Source: VRUE01 sp963717375
Lineage (GTDB): Bacteria; Actinomycetota; Thermoleophilia; Solirubrobacterales; 70-9
DNA length: 64,000 nt
Direction: 5' to 3'
Assembly (NCBI GenBank): GCA_963717375.1
Contig: OY970329.1
Location: forward strand, 1,736,001 to 1,800,000
Position 1 is the stretch's first letter. Every line of letters starts with the position of its first letter. The notes under the pieces are model-generated. The model had not been told where the DNA came from, did not search any database, and saw only the letters and a list, made by a program, of their open reading frames with translations. Position numbers and translations under genes: made by a program. Of this stretch, positions 25,706-34,201 are shown piece after piece.

Positions 25706-27084
25706 GCGGGAACCGGGACGCTCTGCGGCGCGGTGACGTCGCTGCCCCTGTAGAAGGCAATCGAGGTGGGGACGTTGGCGAGCTCCTCGCGCATTGCGTC
25801 GAGGGTCCGCTTCGCCGCGGTCTCCGTCGGCCAGCCGTAGCGCTCCAGGAACGCTTCGGAGCCACGCTCGTCGGGGGCGCCGACCGTCGACTCGGTGAGG
25901 GCGGCGGCAAGCGCCACCATGCCGCGGCAGAAGTCCTCCTCGTTCCAGCTGATCCTGCCCGCCCCGTCGATCTCGACGAAGCCGTTCTCGGCGAGGAAGC
26001 TGAGTTCGACGTAGGCAGCGCCGGGGTCGCCGAAGTACTGGGGGCCGCGGCGCAGGTAGTGCAGCAGCTCGGCCATGTGCGTCGCGCACATGTCGAGGCG
26101 GCTGTAGCCGGAGATCTTCAGCCAGGGCTCCGAGATGCACATCAGGAAGCCGTAGACGTCGGCGATCGCCTCCTGCAGCGCCATGAACGGCTCGATCCCA
26201 AGCGTCTCCATCCAACTGTCGTAGGTGGTGGAGGGGACGATCACGTTGTGGCCGTGGTCGTGGCCGCGGATCCAGGGCATCAGCGTCGTCTCCACCGGCG
26301 CGTCGGCGGCGGCCATCGGCCCGTCGAGCAGCGCTTCGGCGAGCGGGATCGTGATCACCGAGTAGCGGGCGAGGTGCACGTTGCGCATGTAGAGCGTGCG
26401 CTGTTCTTCCAGCGCGAGGCCGTCTACGCCTTCGTCCTCGGGCATGAAGTAGGCGAAGTGCTTGGGGTGGCCCGCCGCCTCGCCGGCCGAGAGGAGCAGG
26501 TTGGTGACGTTCATCGGCAGTTTGAACGGGACGCCCATTCCCTCCGCGCCGATTTCGGCTTCGACCGCCGCCAGGGCGTCGTCGAGCGAGTCGTCGAGCT
26601 GATCGAGCAGGTCCTGCTGGGGCTCATCGCGGGCGGCGGCCAGAAAGGAGTGCAGGCCGATCCGCGTCTTCATCCGCCAGGTGCAGAGCGGTCCGCAGAC
26701 GACCTCCAGGGCGGGGGGCGAGCCCCCGCGGGCGATCTCGAGGGTCATCTCGCGATGGTCGATGCCGCCGGCGAGACCCTTGGCGCGGTGTCGGATGACC
26801 TCGGCGCTCTCGTCGTCGACGAGGTCCGCCAGCTCGCGTAGCCCTTCCGCCATCTCGCCCCGCAGGGCCGAGGCGGCGCCGTCGGAGAGGTCCTCGCCCT
26901 CGGCGCTCTGCAGGCTCCGCATCGCTTCGCTTTGCGCGGCGAGCTTGAGCAGCAGTGGCGTCACCTGGGCGGCGTTGGTGGGCGGCTCGCCCTCGAGGCG
27001 CACATGGCCAACCCCGTGCTGGTCGTCGAGCGGCCAAAACGGCGAAAGCAACTGCGGGGGCTTGCGACTTGCCAGCTCCGACAT
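25702..27084 (-). CDS. Conserved protein of unknown function with an HDHGH metal-site-like motif
   Basis: A 460-residue soluble protein. I do not recognise a named family with confidence. It contains MPWIRGHDHGHNVIVP (about residue 265) followed 30 residues later by ALQEAIADVYGFLMCISEPW; a His cluster plus a later Glu/Asp helix is a common zinc or iron site, so a hydrolase or oxygenase is possible. Other conserved-looking blocks are KLPMNVTNLLLSAGEAAGHP, MCATHMAELLHYLRRGPQYF and ELSFLAENGFVEIDG. There is no signal peptide or membrane span. An in-frame ATG at 27111 is possible; I chose 27084 because GGGAGTAGGGAG precedes it. Confidence 0.75.
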
Positions 27085-27341
27085 CTCCCTACTCCCTTTC
27101 CCCTCCAGCATGGCTCGGCGCCATGCGCACTTGAGTCCACGAATCCGGGACGCCTAGGCGCCAATCCGGTACGGCTGAAGGTACCGAAGGGAACAGCCAA
27201 ATGCAACTCAAATAAATCTGAGCATCTTTTAGCCTGGAAGGCGGGCAAAAGCAAGAGCAGCGGGCCCTTGGGCCACAGCCAAAATGACCCCCAGCCGCAC
27301 CGGGGCACAGCGTGGTTGGCCTCGATATGCCGCTTCCCCCA

Positions 27342-27347
27342 TATCCT
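27342..27347 (+). promoter_or_regulatory. -10-like hexamer TATCCT for the mutase gene
   Basis: It ends 6 nt before the ATG at 27354; leaderless pattern. The rest of the 270-base gap holds no clear element. Confidence 0.4.
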
Positions 27348-27353
27348 GTGGCC

Positions 27354-28979
27354 ATGGCTACTGAAGAGACCCATCGCACGATTGCCCCCCTCGTCGGTCC
27401 CGACGACGAGCGCGTCTTCACCGATTCCGGCATCGAGATCGAGCGCGTCTACGAGGAGGGCGACGTTGCCCCGGGGCTCCAAGATCGTCTCGGCGAGCCC
27501 GGCGAGCCCCCGTTCACGCGCGGCATCCACGACGGCATGTACCGCGACCGGCTCTGGACGATGCGCCAGTACGCCGGCTTCGCCACCCCCGAGGACACCA
27601 ACGAGCGCTACCGCTACCTGATCGAGCACGGCTCGACCGGGCTCTCGATGGCCTTCGACCTGCCGACGCAGCTCGGCCGCGACTCCGACGACCCGCTCTG
27701 CCGGGGCGAGGTCGGCCGCACCGGCGTCCCGATTGACACGATCGAGGACATGCGGATCTGCTTCGACCAGATCCCGCTCGACGGCGTCTCGACCTCGATG
27801 ACGATCAATGCCCCGGCAGCGGTCCTGCTGCTGCTTTACGAGCTGGTCGGCGAGGAACAGGGCGTCCCCTCCGAGAAGCTGCGCGGCACCGTCCAAAACG
27901 ACGTGCTGAAGGAGTACATGGCGCGCGGCAACTACATCTACCCGCCGGTGCCGACGATGCGCCTGACCACTGACATCTTCGAGTACTGCCACCAGAACGT
28001 GCCGAAGTGGAACACGATCTCGATCTCCGGGTACCACATCCGCGAGAAGGGCTGCTCGGCTGTGCAGGAGGTGGCATTCACCCTCTCCAACGCGATCGCC
28101 TACGTTGAAGCAGCGCTCGAGCGGGGCCTCAAGATCGACGAGTTCGCGCCCCGCCTCGCCTTCTTCTTCAACGGCCACAACCAGGTCTTCCAGGAGATCG
28201 CCAAGTTCCGCGCGGTGCGGCGGATGTGGGCCAAAATCGTCAAGGAGCGCTTCGGGGCCGAGAACCCGAACTCGATGAAGATCCGCTTCCACACCCAGAC
28301 CGGCGGGGTGACGCTGCAGGCGCAGCAGCCCGAGGTCAACATCATCCGCGTCGCCCTGCAGGGCTTCGCGGCGGTCTGCGGCGGCACCCAGAGCCTGCAC
28401 ACCAACGGCTTCGACGAGGCGCTGGCGCTGCCGACCGAGCGCTCCGCTCGGATCGCCCTGCGCACCCAACAGGTGCTCGCCCACGAGTCCGGCGCTGCCG
28501 ACACGGTCGATCCCTTCGCCGGCTCCTACTTCGTCGAGTCGCTGACCGACGAGGTCGAACTGCGCTCCTGGGAGCTGATGGAGAAGGTCGAAGAGCTGGG
28601 CGGCTCGGTCGAGGCGCTGGAGTTCATGCAGCGTGAGATCGAGGAGTCGGCCCACAGCTACCACGAGCGCTACAAGAGCGGCCAGGACATCATCGTCGGC
28701 GTCAACAAGTACGTCACCGACCAGGTCGACGACGTCGACATCCTCCGCGTCGATCCCGAGGCCGAGCAGAGCCAGCTGGCCCGGCTGAAGGCCTTCAAGG
28801 AGCGCCGCGACCAGGCGGCGGTCGAGACCAAGCTCGAGGGGCTGCGCGACGTCGCCCGCGGCGACGGCAACCTCCTGCACCCGATCCGCGCCGCGCTCGC
28901 CGCCGACGCCTCGATCGGCGAGGTTTGCGGCGCAATGCGCGACGTCTTCGGCGAATACAAGGGCGGCGCCTTCTTCTAA
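27354..28979 (+). CDS. Acyl-CoA mutase large subunit (methylmalonyl-CoA / isobutyryl-CoA mutase type)
   Basis: A 541-residue catalytic chain of a B12-dependent mutase. Motifs: FTRGIHDGMYRDRLWTMRQY (about 53), GLSMAFDLPTQLGRDSDDP (about 96), ISISGYHIREKGCSAVQE, RLAFFFNGHNQVFQEIAKFR, IRFHTQTGGVTLQAQQPEVN and VALQGFAAVCGGTQSLHTNG, all core of the family. The C-terminal B12-binding domain (DxHxxG) is absent, so it needs a separate small subunit, which is not in the window. It interconverts branched and linear acyl-CoAs, for example (R)-methylmalonyl-CoA and succinyl-CoA. The acyl-CoA carboxylase beta gene 1.4 kb downstream supports propionyl-CoA metabolism. Whether it is MCM or isobutyryl/ethylmalonyl-type cannot be fixed here. 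Confidence 0.92.
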   Translation: MATEETHRTIAPLVGPDDERVFTDSGIEIERVYEEGDVAPGLQDRLGEPGEPPFTRGIHDGMYRDRLWTMRQYAGFATPEDTNERYRYLIEHGSTGLSMAFDLPTQLGRDSDDPLCRGEVGRTGVPIDTIEDMRICFDQIPLDGVSTSMTINAPAAVLLLLYELVGEEQGVPSEKLRGTVQNDVLKEYMARGNYIYPPVPTMRLTTDIFEYCHQNVPKWNTISISGYHIREKGCSAVQEVAFTLSNAIAYVEAALERGLKIDEFAPRLAFFFNGHNQVFQEIAKFRAVRRMWAKIVKERFGAENPNSMKIRFHTQTGGVTLQAQQPEVNIIRVALQGFAAVCGGTQSLHTNGFDEALALPTERSARIALRTQQVLAHESGAADTVDPFAGSYFVESLTDEVELRSWELMEKVEELGGSVEALEFMQREIEESAHSYHERYKSGQDIIVGVNKYVTDQVDDVDILRVDPEAEQSQLARLKAFKERRDQAAVETKLEGLRDVARGDGNLLHPIRAALAADASIGEVCGAMRDVFGEYKGGAFF

Positions 28980-29032
28980 GGGCGCCCACCGAAAGTCGCA
29001 CCCCACCGGCGCTTCACCGCTCAGGATCACTC

Positions 29033-29074
29033 AAGCGAGAGTTGACCCACCTCACGGGTGGTCAACTCTCGCTT
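29033..29074. repeat. Inverted repeat covering the 3' end of the DUF559 gene
   Basis: AAGCGAGAGTTGACC (29033-29047) pairs perfectly with 29060-29074; three more pairs form past one bulged C, with a 5-base loop. The right arm codes for the last residues ARVDHP and the stop is in the loop. It may be the terminator for both convergent genes. Confidence 0.65.
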
Positions 29075-29987
29075 TGCGTTCGTTCAGCAGCTTGGCAGCG
29101 CGCTTCAGCACCTGGGTGACCTTCGCGGTTTCATACCTGACCTCGTAGTGGGTGAAGCGGAGTGGGGTCATCCCGGCGAGGGTATGAGCCCGATCGCGCC
29201 TGGCGTCTCGGGCCTGGGCAGAGGGCGTTCGGTGGTAGCGCAAGCCGTCGGTCTCGACCACCAGACCGAGCTCTGGCCAGTGGAAGTCGACTTCGAAGCC
29301 GTTGACGATCTGCTTGGTGGCGGGGGGAGAGAGTCCAGCCCCAGCCGCGATCGACCGGAATAGGACCTCCAGGTTGGAGTCGGAGAGGCGGAAGGTGCGG
29401 GCATCGAGGATTGCCCGTAGAGGACGGACTCCGGTCTCGCCGACATAGTCGCCTAGCGCTGCGCGCAGGGCCTCCGGGTCGACCAAGTCCAGCTTGTCCG
29501 CCTCGTTTACCGCTCGCTCTACGGCCATTGAACCGAGTTCGGCTGCGATGTCGACCAGAGTCCGCACGATTCCGGTCACGGGGATTGCATTACGGAGGAC
29601 AATGTCGCCCTCGCCGAGGCCGGGACGCGAGCGGGCACGAATGCCGGGTCGGTGCAGCCGGGTCCGGCGGCACACGCTTATATCGATTTCGTCGTCTCGC
29701 TCCGCCCCGATCTTCCAGAGGGCCGCAGCGCTCCGGTGACTCAGCATCGCTCCCCTCCCGCATGCGAGCACCGCGGCCATCCAGCGGCGCTCGCGCGTAA
29801 GCCTTGGCCATCCCACGGCGTAGACGCCGCGCACGACGGGGTGCAACCGTCCGCGCGCTACTCGGTGCTCGATTTCTCGCGCATTGAACCCCAGTGCCAG
29901 CAGCTGCCGCCGGGCGACGACCCCATGCTGCCGCTCCGCCAACTTCCAGGCCTGCCTGCTCCGTTTGTACTCGCGCCCTTCCGACAT
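29052..29987 (-). CDS. DUF559-type (VSR-like nuclease fold) protein with N-terminal AbiEi-like winged helix
   Basis: A 311-residue protein. The N-terminal 70 residues (VARRQLLALGFNAREIEHRVA, GRLHPVVRGVYAVGWPRLT) match the winged-helix start found in AbiEi-antitoxin-like proteins. The C-terminal 110 residues have GFEVDFHWPELGLVVETDGL, YHRTPSAQARDARRDRAHTL and TPLRFTHYEV, a DUF559 / very-short-patch-repair-like endonuclease fold with Asp (VDFHWP) and Glu (ETDG). Such proteins are common and scattered in actinobacteria, often with no known function; a defence or mobile origin is possible. The ATG at 29987 and the stop both lie in inverted repeats. It sits between the mutase and the carboxylase genes. 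Confidence 0.82.
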   Translation of the reverse strand: MSEGREYKRSRQAWKLAERQHGVVARRQLLALGFNAREIEHRVARGRLHPVVRGVYAVGWPRLTRERRWMAAVLACGRGAMLSHRSAAALWKIGAERDDEIDISVCRRTRLHRPGIRARSRPGLGEGDIVLRNAIPVTGIVRTLVDIAAELGSMAVERAVNEADKLDLVDPEALRAALGDYVGETGVRPLRAILDARTFRLSDSNLEVLFRSIAAGAGLSPPATKQIVNGFEVDFHWPELGLVVETDGLRYHRTPSAQARDARRDRAHTLAGMTPLRFTHYEVRYETAKVTQVLKRAAKLLNERKARVDHP

Positions 29988-30024
29988 TGACCACACCTGA
30001 AATGGGTCAATGTCGGAAGGGCGC
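29973..30024. repeat. Perfect 20-bp inverted repeat covering the start codon of the DUF559 gene
   Basis: Arms 29973-29992 and 30005-30024 (GCGCCCTTCCGACATTGACC and its reverse complement) enclose a 12-base loop. The start codon (29987-29985) is inside one arm, so the mRNA start would be locked in a hairpin. Confidence 0.75.
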
Positions 30025-30101
30025 TCTTTCTCCCCCTGAACGGAGTCATTCAGGCGTCCAAAGTGGGGAGGAACGGCCGGATATGGGTTGAAGCGCACCC
30101 C

Positions 30102-30311
30102 ATGATTGAGGCCGCACGGACGCTGATGAAGTCCGAGCCCGAGCTGGTAGAGCAACTCGCTTCCGTCGAGGGGGTCGAGGTGACGATGGCCGAGAAGGGC
30201 TTTGGAACACGGGTTGAGCTGCGGGCAGGCGAGGGCTCTGGTCTCGCCGAGGTCGATCTGGAGCAGCTGCTGGATCGCCTCGCGGAACCGCAGAAGCAGC
30301 CGTTCGCCTAA
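30102..30311 (+). CDS. Small hypothetical protein upstream of the acyl-CoA carboxylase gene
   Basis: A possible 69-residue protein: IEAARTLMKSEPELVEQLAS, then GVEVTMAEKGFGTRVELRAG, then AEVDLEQLLDRLAEPQK. It is acidic, helix-strand-helix in look, with no membrane segment. I do not recognise it; it does not look like the epsilon subunit of acyl-CoA carboxylases. It ends 42 bases before the carboxylase beta gene and has the codon bias of a real gene, but no clear ribosome site before ATG 30102; a GTG at 30063 is in frame. Confidence 0.45.
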   Translation: MIEAARTLMKSEPELVEQLASVEGVEVTMAEKGFGTRVELRAGEGSGLAEVDLEQLLDRLAEPQKQPFA

Positions 30312-30336
30312 GGCTCCCTTCAGAAGCGCGGGCAAA

Positions 30337-30342
30337 TAGACT
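30337..30342 (+). promoter_or_regulatory. -10-like hexamer TAGACT for the carboxylase beta gene
   Basis: It ends 10 nt before the ATG at 30353. It suggests the gene has its own promoter. Confidence 0.35.
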
Positions 30343-30352
30343 TCCGCGCCCG

Positions 30353-31921
30353 ATGCGCGAGAAGAATCCGATCACCCACGAGGAGAAGCTCTCCTACCTG
30401 CGCGAGCTGCGCGATGCCGCGATCAACTCGGCCTCCGAGGAGGCGGTGGAGAAGCAGCACGCGAAGGGCAAGATGACCGCCCGCGAGCGGGTCGAGAAGC
30501 TGCTCGACCCGGGCTCCTTCGAGGAGCTCGACACCTTCGTCCGCCACCGCACCTACGACTTCGAGATGCAGAAGAAACGGCCCTGGGGCGACGCCGTCGT
30601 CACCGGCCACGGCACGATCGACGGCCGCACCGTCTTCGTCTTCTCGCAGGACTTCACCGTCTTCGGCGGCAGCCTCGGCGAGGTGATGGCGGAGAAGATG
30701 TGCAAGGTGATGGACCTCGCCGCCCAGGTCGGGGCGCCGGTCGTCGGCATCAACGACTCCGGCGGGGCGCGGATCCAGGAGGGCGTCGTCTCGCTCGGCG
30801 CCTACGGCGACGTCTTCGCCCGCAACGTCAAATGCTCGGGCGTGATCCCGCAGATCAGCTTGATCATGGGCCCCTGCGCCGGCGGCGCCGTCTACTCGCC
30901 GGCGATGACCGACTTCATCTTCATGGTCAAGGAGACCTCGCACATGTTCATCACCGGTCCAGAAGTGATCAAGACCGTGACCGGCGAGGAAGTCGAGTTC
31001 GAGGAGTTGGGCGGGGCGATGAGCCACAACTCGAAGTCGGGGGTGGCCCACTTCGCCTCCGAGGACGAGGAGAGCTGCCTCGAGGACGCTCGCTACCTGC
31101 TCAGCTTCCTGCCTTCGAACAACCTCGAGGCACCGCCGCGCTTTGAGCCCTCCGACGACCCCGAGCGCGAAGACGAGTCGCTCGACTCGCTGGTCCCCGA
31201 CGACCCCTCCAAGCCCTACGACATGCGCGAGGTGATCGCCCGGGTCGTCGACGACGAGGAGTTCTTCGAGGTCCACGAGCACTTCGCCAAGAACATCGTC
31301 TGCGGCTTCTCGCGGCTCGACGGCTTCCCGATCGGCATCGTCGGCAACCAGCCCGCCTTCCTCGCCGGCGTGCTCAACATCGAGGCCTCAGAGAAGGCGG
31401 CCCGCTTCGTCCGCACCTGCGACGCCTACAACGTCCCGATCCTCACCTTCACCGACGTGCCCGGCTTCCTGCCCGGAACCGACCAGGAGTGGAACGGGAT
31501 CATCCGCCACGGCGCCAAGCTGCTCTACGCCTACACCGAGGCGACCGTGCCGAAGCTCACCGTCGTCACCCGCAAGGCTTACGGCGGTGCCTACGACGTG
31601 ATGGCCTCCAAGCACATGCTGGCCGACTTCAACGTCGCCTGGCCGACCGCCGAGGTCGCGGTGATGGGCCCCGAGGGCGCGGTCAACATCATCTACCGCA
31701 AGGACATCGCCTCCTCGCCGACCCCCGAGGAGCGCCGCCAGAAGCTGATCGACGATTACAAGGCCCACTTCGCCAACCCGTACTCAGCGGCAGAGCGCGG
31801 CTACATCGACGACGTAATCGAGCCCCGCGAGACCCGCCCAAAGCTGATCAAGGCCCTGCGCATGCTGCAGACCAAGCGGGTTGCGCAGCCGAAGCGCAAG
31901 CACGGCAACATTCCTCTGTAG
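30353..31921 (+). CDS. Acyl-CoA (propionyl-CoA) carboxylase, carboxyltransferase beta subunit
   Basis: A 522-residue biotin-dependent carboxyltransferase. The N half has KGKMTARERVEKLLDPGSFE (about 41) and GINDSGGARIQEGVVSLGAY (about 138, oxyanion hole), then IMGPCAGGAVYSPAMTDFIF. The C half has GFLPGTDQEWNGIIRHGAKL (about 372) and TRKAYGGAYDVMASKHMLAD (about 405). The length is that of PccB/AccD5 proteins. It moves CO2 from biotin to propionyl-CoA or acetyl-CoA, making methylmalonyl-CoA or malonyl-CoA; it needs an alpha (biotin carboxylase/carrier) subunit not seen here. Together with the mutase gene at 27.4 kb it points to propionate/methylmalonate metabolism. Confidence 0.94.
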   Translation: MREKNPITHEEKLSYLRELRDAAINSASEEAVEKQHAKGKMTARERVEKLLDPGSFEELDTFVRHRTYDFEMQKKRPWGDAVVTGHGTIDGRTVFVFSQDFTVFGGSLGEVMAEKMCKVMDLAAQVGAPVVGINDSGGARIQEGVVSLGAYGDVFARNVKCSGVIPQISLIMGPCAGGAVYSPAMTDFIFMVKETSHMFITGPEVIKTVTGEEVEFEELGGAMSHNSKSGVAHFASEDEESCLEDARYLLSFLPSNNLEAPPRFEPSDDPEREDESLDSLVPDDPSKPYDMREVIARVVDDEEFFEVHEHFAKNIVCGFSRLDGFPIGIVGNQPAFLAGVLNIEASEKAARFVRTCDAYNVPILTFTDVPGFLPGTDQEWNGIIRHGAKLLYAYTEATVPKLTVVTRKAYGGAYDVMASKHMLADFNVAWPTAEVAVMGPEGAVNIIYRKDIASSPTPEERRQKLIDDYKAHFANPYSAAERGYIDDVIEPRETRPKLIKALRMLQTKRVAQPKRKHGNIPL

Positions 31922-31956
31922 GACGAAGGCCCTGCGCGGCGTTGGCGCTCTCGGGG

Positions 31957-32670
31957 CTATGGACGCTGCGATGCGGCGTCGCGCCGTGAGTGCCAAGTCG
32001 CCACTGGGGCCGCGGTCATCTCTTCCCAGGCCGCGCTCTCGCCGAAGTACTGCATGACGACGAAGTAGAGGAGGCCGGGGAGCATCTCGGGGGCCTTTGC
32101 CGCGTCGCCGTCCATCAACTTCGCGCACACAAGGGTGTCGATAGCCCCTACCATGAAGGTCGACGTAACAGGAGGTGGAGCTTGGCGAGTGGGAATCTCG
32201 CGGCGCGCGCTGTCAAGTGCGTGGGAGAGGCGCTCCATCAAATCGCGCCGCTGGGCGAGCGACCGCTCGCCTGCCGCATGGACCTCGACGAAGATCGCTT
32301 TCGCGATCGCCGGCTGGTTGGCGCAGAACTCGAGCAGCTCGGCCATCGCCGCGCGCAGGCCCTCGCGCCAAGTCGGCTGCCGCTTGGCGGCGCCGATCAG
32401 GCGCTGGTAGAGCCACTCGCTGGCGTCGTGGTAGGCCTGAGCGAAGCAGTCCTCGCGATCCTCGAAGCGGCTGTAAAACGTCGCCCGGCTTGCGCGGGCG
32501 CGCTCGATCACGTGTTTGACCGCGACCTGCTCGTAGCCCATCTCGCCGCTGACCTGGAGCATCGCCTCCAGCAGGCGCTCCCGGGGCGGACGCGAGCGCA
32601 GGCCGGGGAAGGGGACTACCGGCGCAATCTCATCATCTCTTTCGGCGGCTCTGGAAGCTTCGTCCGACAT
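31957..32670 (-). CDS. TetR-family transcriptional regulator (1 of 4)
   Basis: A 237-residue protein. The helix-turn-helix domain is at about 28-75: RERLLEAMLQVSGEMGYEQV then VKHVIERARASRATFYSRFE, DREDCFAQAYHDAS. The C-terminal ligand domain is helical and has no known ligand motif. The ATG at 32670 has GGTGGA 4 nt upstream; an ATG at 32682 is in frame. It is convergent with the carboxylase gene and divergent from the next TetR gene, with a 135-base AT-rich gap between them that probably holds their operators. Confidence 0.88.
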   Translation of the reverse strand: MSDEASRAAERDDEIAPVVPFPGLRSRPPRERLLEAMLQVSGEMGYEQVAVKHVIERARASRATFYSRFEDREDCFAQAYHDASEWLYQRLIGAAKRQPTWREGLRAAMAELLEFCANQPAIAKAIFVEVHAAGERSLAQRRDLMERLSHALDSARREIPTRQAPPPVTSTFMVGAIDTLVCAKLMDGDAAKAPEMLPGLLYFVVMQYFGESAAWEEMTAAPVATWHSRRDAASQRP

Positions 32671-32707
32671 CGTTCCACCCATTCCACAAACAAGAACCTT
32701 TTGTCTA

Positions 32708-32715
32708 GGTATACC
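32708..32715. promoter_or_regulatory. AT-rich divergent regulatory region with GGTATACC palindrome
   Basis: The gap 32671-32805 between two divergent TetR genes is unusually AT-rich. GGTATACC is a perfect 8-base palindrome, a plausible core of an operator; TTGAAA on the minus strand next to it could be a -35. Weak evidence. Confidence 0.3.
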
Positions 32716-32805
32716 AGCTTTCAAAAACTCCAGGTGACCAGAACGCAATGTTTTCTGTAAAAGAAGGAAGTAGACATCAGATGTATGTTTTGGTACCGTT
32801 CCGGA

Positions 32806-33492
32806 ATGGCAGATTCGCGGTCGCTTTCCGAAAGGCTCGCCAAGTTGCCCCCGGGGCGCCACCTCGTGCCCCGCGACTTCGTCGCCCAGAACCAGCGCGA
32901 GCGCATGCTGCTGGCGACAGCGGAGTTGGTCGCCGAGCGCGGCTACCAGAAAACGACGATCGAGCTGATCGCGAAGACGGCTCGCGTTGCCCTCTCCACT
33001 TTCTACGAGCAGTTCTCCAGCAAGGAGGACTGTTTCCTCGCCGCCTTCGACGAGACCGTCGCGGCGGCGGCGGAGGTCTTCGACGAGCTGATCGACGAGG
33101 AGGAGCCCTGGGCCGAGCAGATCTCGACCGGGATCGAGGTCTTCCTCGAGATGGTCGTCAACGAGCCGGCGCGGGCGCGCCTTTGCATCGTCGAGGCGCA
33201 GGCGGCCGGCGGCGCCGCGCTCGTCCGCTACCAGGCGATGCTGGAGCGGGTGGCGCCGGTGCTGCGCGAGGGCCGGGTCCACAACCCGAGGGCCGGCAGG
33301 CTCCCCGATGGGCTCGAGGTGGCAATCATCGGGGGGCTGATCTGGCTGGTGCACCAGCGCCTGGTGGCGGACCGCGCCGACGAGATCAAGGCCCTCCTGC
33401 CCGAGATGCTGCAGGTGGCGCTTACGCCATATGTCGGCGAGGTGGAGGCGGGCCGGGCCGCCGATGCAGCGCAGGCACGCGCCGCCGCTTGA
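32806..33492 (+). CDS. TetR-family transcriptional regulator (2 of 4)
   Basis: A 228-residue protein. The N-terminus LPPGRHLVPRDFVAQNQRER precedes the HTH domain (MLLATAELVAERGYQKTTIE, LIAKTARVALSTFYEQFSSK, EDCFLAAFDE). The same leading LPxGRHxxPRxFxxQNQRER block occurs in the TetR at 34202, so the two are paralogues. The C-terminal helical ligand domain is of unknown specificity. An in-frame ATG at 32785 would add 7 residues. It begins a run of three same-strand TetR genes with gaps of about 35 bases. Confidence 0.85.
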   Translation: MADSRSLSERLAKLPPGRHLVPRDFVAQNQRERMLLATAELVAERGYQKTTIELIAKTARVALSTFYEQFSSKEDCFLAAFDETVAAAAEVFDELIDEEEPWAEQISTGIEVFLEMVVNEPARARLCIVEAQAAGGAALVRYQAMLERVAPVLREGRVHNPRAGRLPDGLEVAIIGGLIWLVHQRLVADRADEIKALLPEMLQVALTPYVGEVEAGRAADAAQARAAA

Positions 33493-33526
33493 CCAGGACG
33501 AGCGCAGGGGGAGGGGCCGGGCGGAT

Positions 33527-34165
33527 GTGAGCAGCGCTAACCGACGCTCGCCCGGGTTCGTCCCCGACGACCCCGCTCGCGACCGGATCGCCGCGGCGAT
33601 GATCGCGATGGCCGGCACCCGCGGCTACGCGGAGACCAGCGTCGAGCTTGTCTGCGAGCGGGCACAGACGCTTCGTTCCCACTTCGACCGCTGTTTCGCC
33701 GGCAAGGAAGACTGCTTCCTCAGCGTCCACGACGAGGTTGCCGCCGGGTTCTGCGATCGGGTCCTCGCCGCCTACGCGAAGGCCTCCTCATGGCATGACC
33801 GGATCTGGGCCGCGGGATGGGCGGCGATGCGGTTCTTCGAGGAGGACGCGGCCCGCGCCCGCTTCCTCGTGGTCGAGGTGAACGGAACCGGCAGCGGGGC
33901 TCAGTCGCGGCGCGATCGCATGCTTCAGCGGCTGGCCGACATCCTCGACAGCGGCCGCGAGGAACTGGAGAAGCCCGACTCGGTCTCCCGCTGCACGGCC
34001 GAAATCGTCGCCGGGGCGATCTACGGCACCGTCCTCGCCCGGATCGAAAGCGGCTGCGTCGAACGCGGCGAGGACTTCCTGCCCGAGCTGGTCTACATGG
34101 CCGTCATGCCTTACCTCGGCTCGCGGGCGGCCGAGGACGAGCTGCTGGTCCAGCCGCTGCGATAG
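33527..34165 (+). CDS. TetR-family transcriptional regulator (3 of 4), divergent member
   Basis: A 212-residue protein. The HTH region is RDRIAAAMIAMAGTRGYAET, SVELVCERAQTLRSHFDRCF, AGKEDCFLSVHDE; it is recognisable but the recognition helix is unusual (AQTLRSHFDRCF in place of VSRRTFYEHF). The C-terminal helical domain contains EDAARARFLVVEVNGTGSGA, shared in style with the neighbours. GTG 33527 follows a GGGGGAGGGG purine tract; an upstream ATG at 33464 would overlap the previous gene. It is probably co-transcribed with TetR 2. Confidence 0.75.
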   Translation: MSSANRRSPGFVPDDPARDRIAAAMIAMAGTRGYAETSVELVCERAQTLRSHFDRCFAGKEDCFLSVHDEVAAGFCDRVLAAYAKASSWHDRIWAAGWAAMRFFEEDAARARFLVVEVNGTGSGAQSRRDRMLQRLADILDSGREELEKPDSVSRCTAEIVAGAIYGTVLARIESGCVERGEDFLPELVYMAVMPYLGSRAAEDELLVQPLR

Positions 34166-34188
34166 GCCCTGACGCCGACCGTCTCGGG

Positions 34189-34194
34189 TATCGT
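34189..34194 (+). promoter_or_regulatory. -10-like hexamer TATCGT for TetR 4
   Basis: It ends 7 nt before the GTG at 34202; leaderless pattern. Confidence 0.35.
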
Positions 34195-34201
34195 CGATTG
34201 C

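Noticed and set aside
26961..29030. 689-residue open frame antisense to the mutase gene
   Set aside because: Shadow frame; the plus strand carries all mutase motifs.
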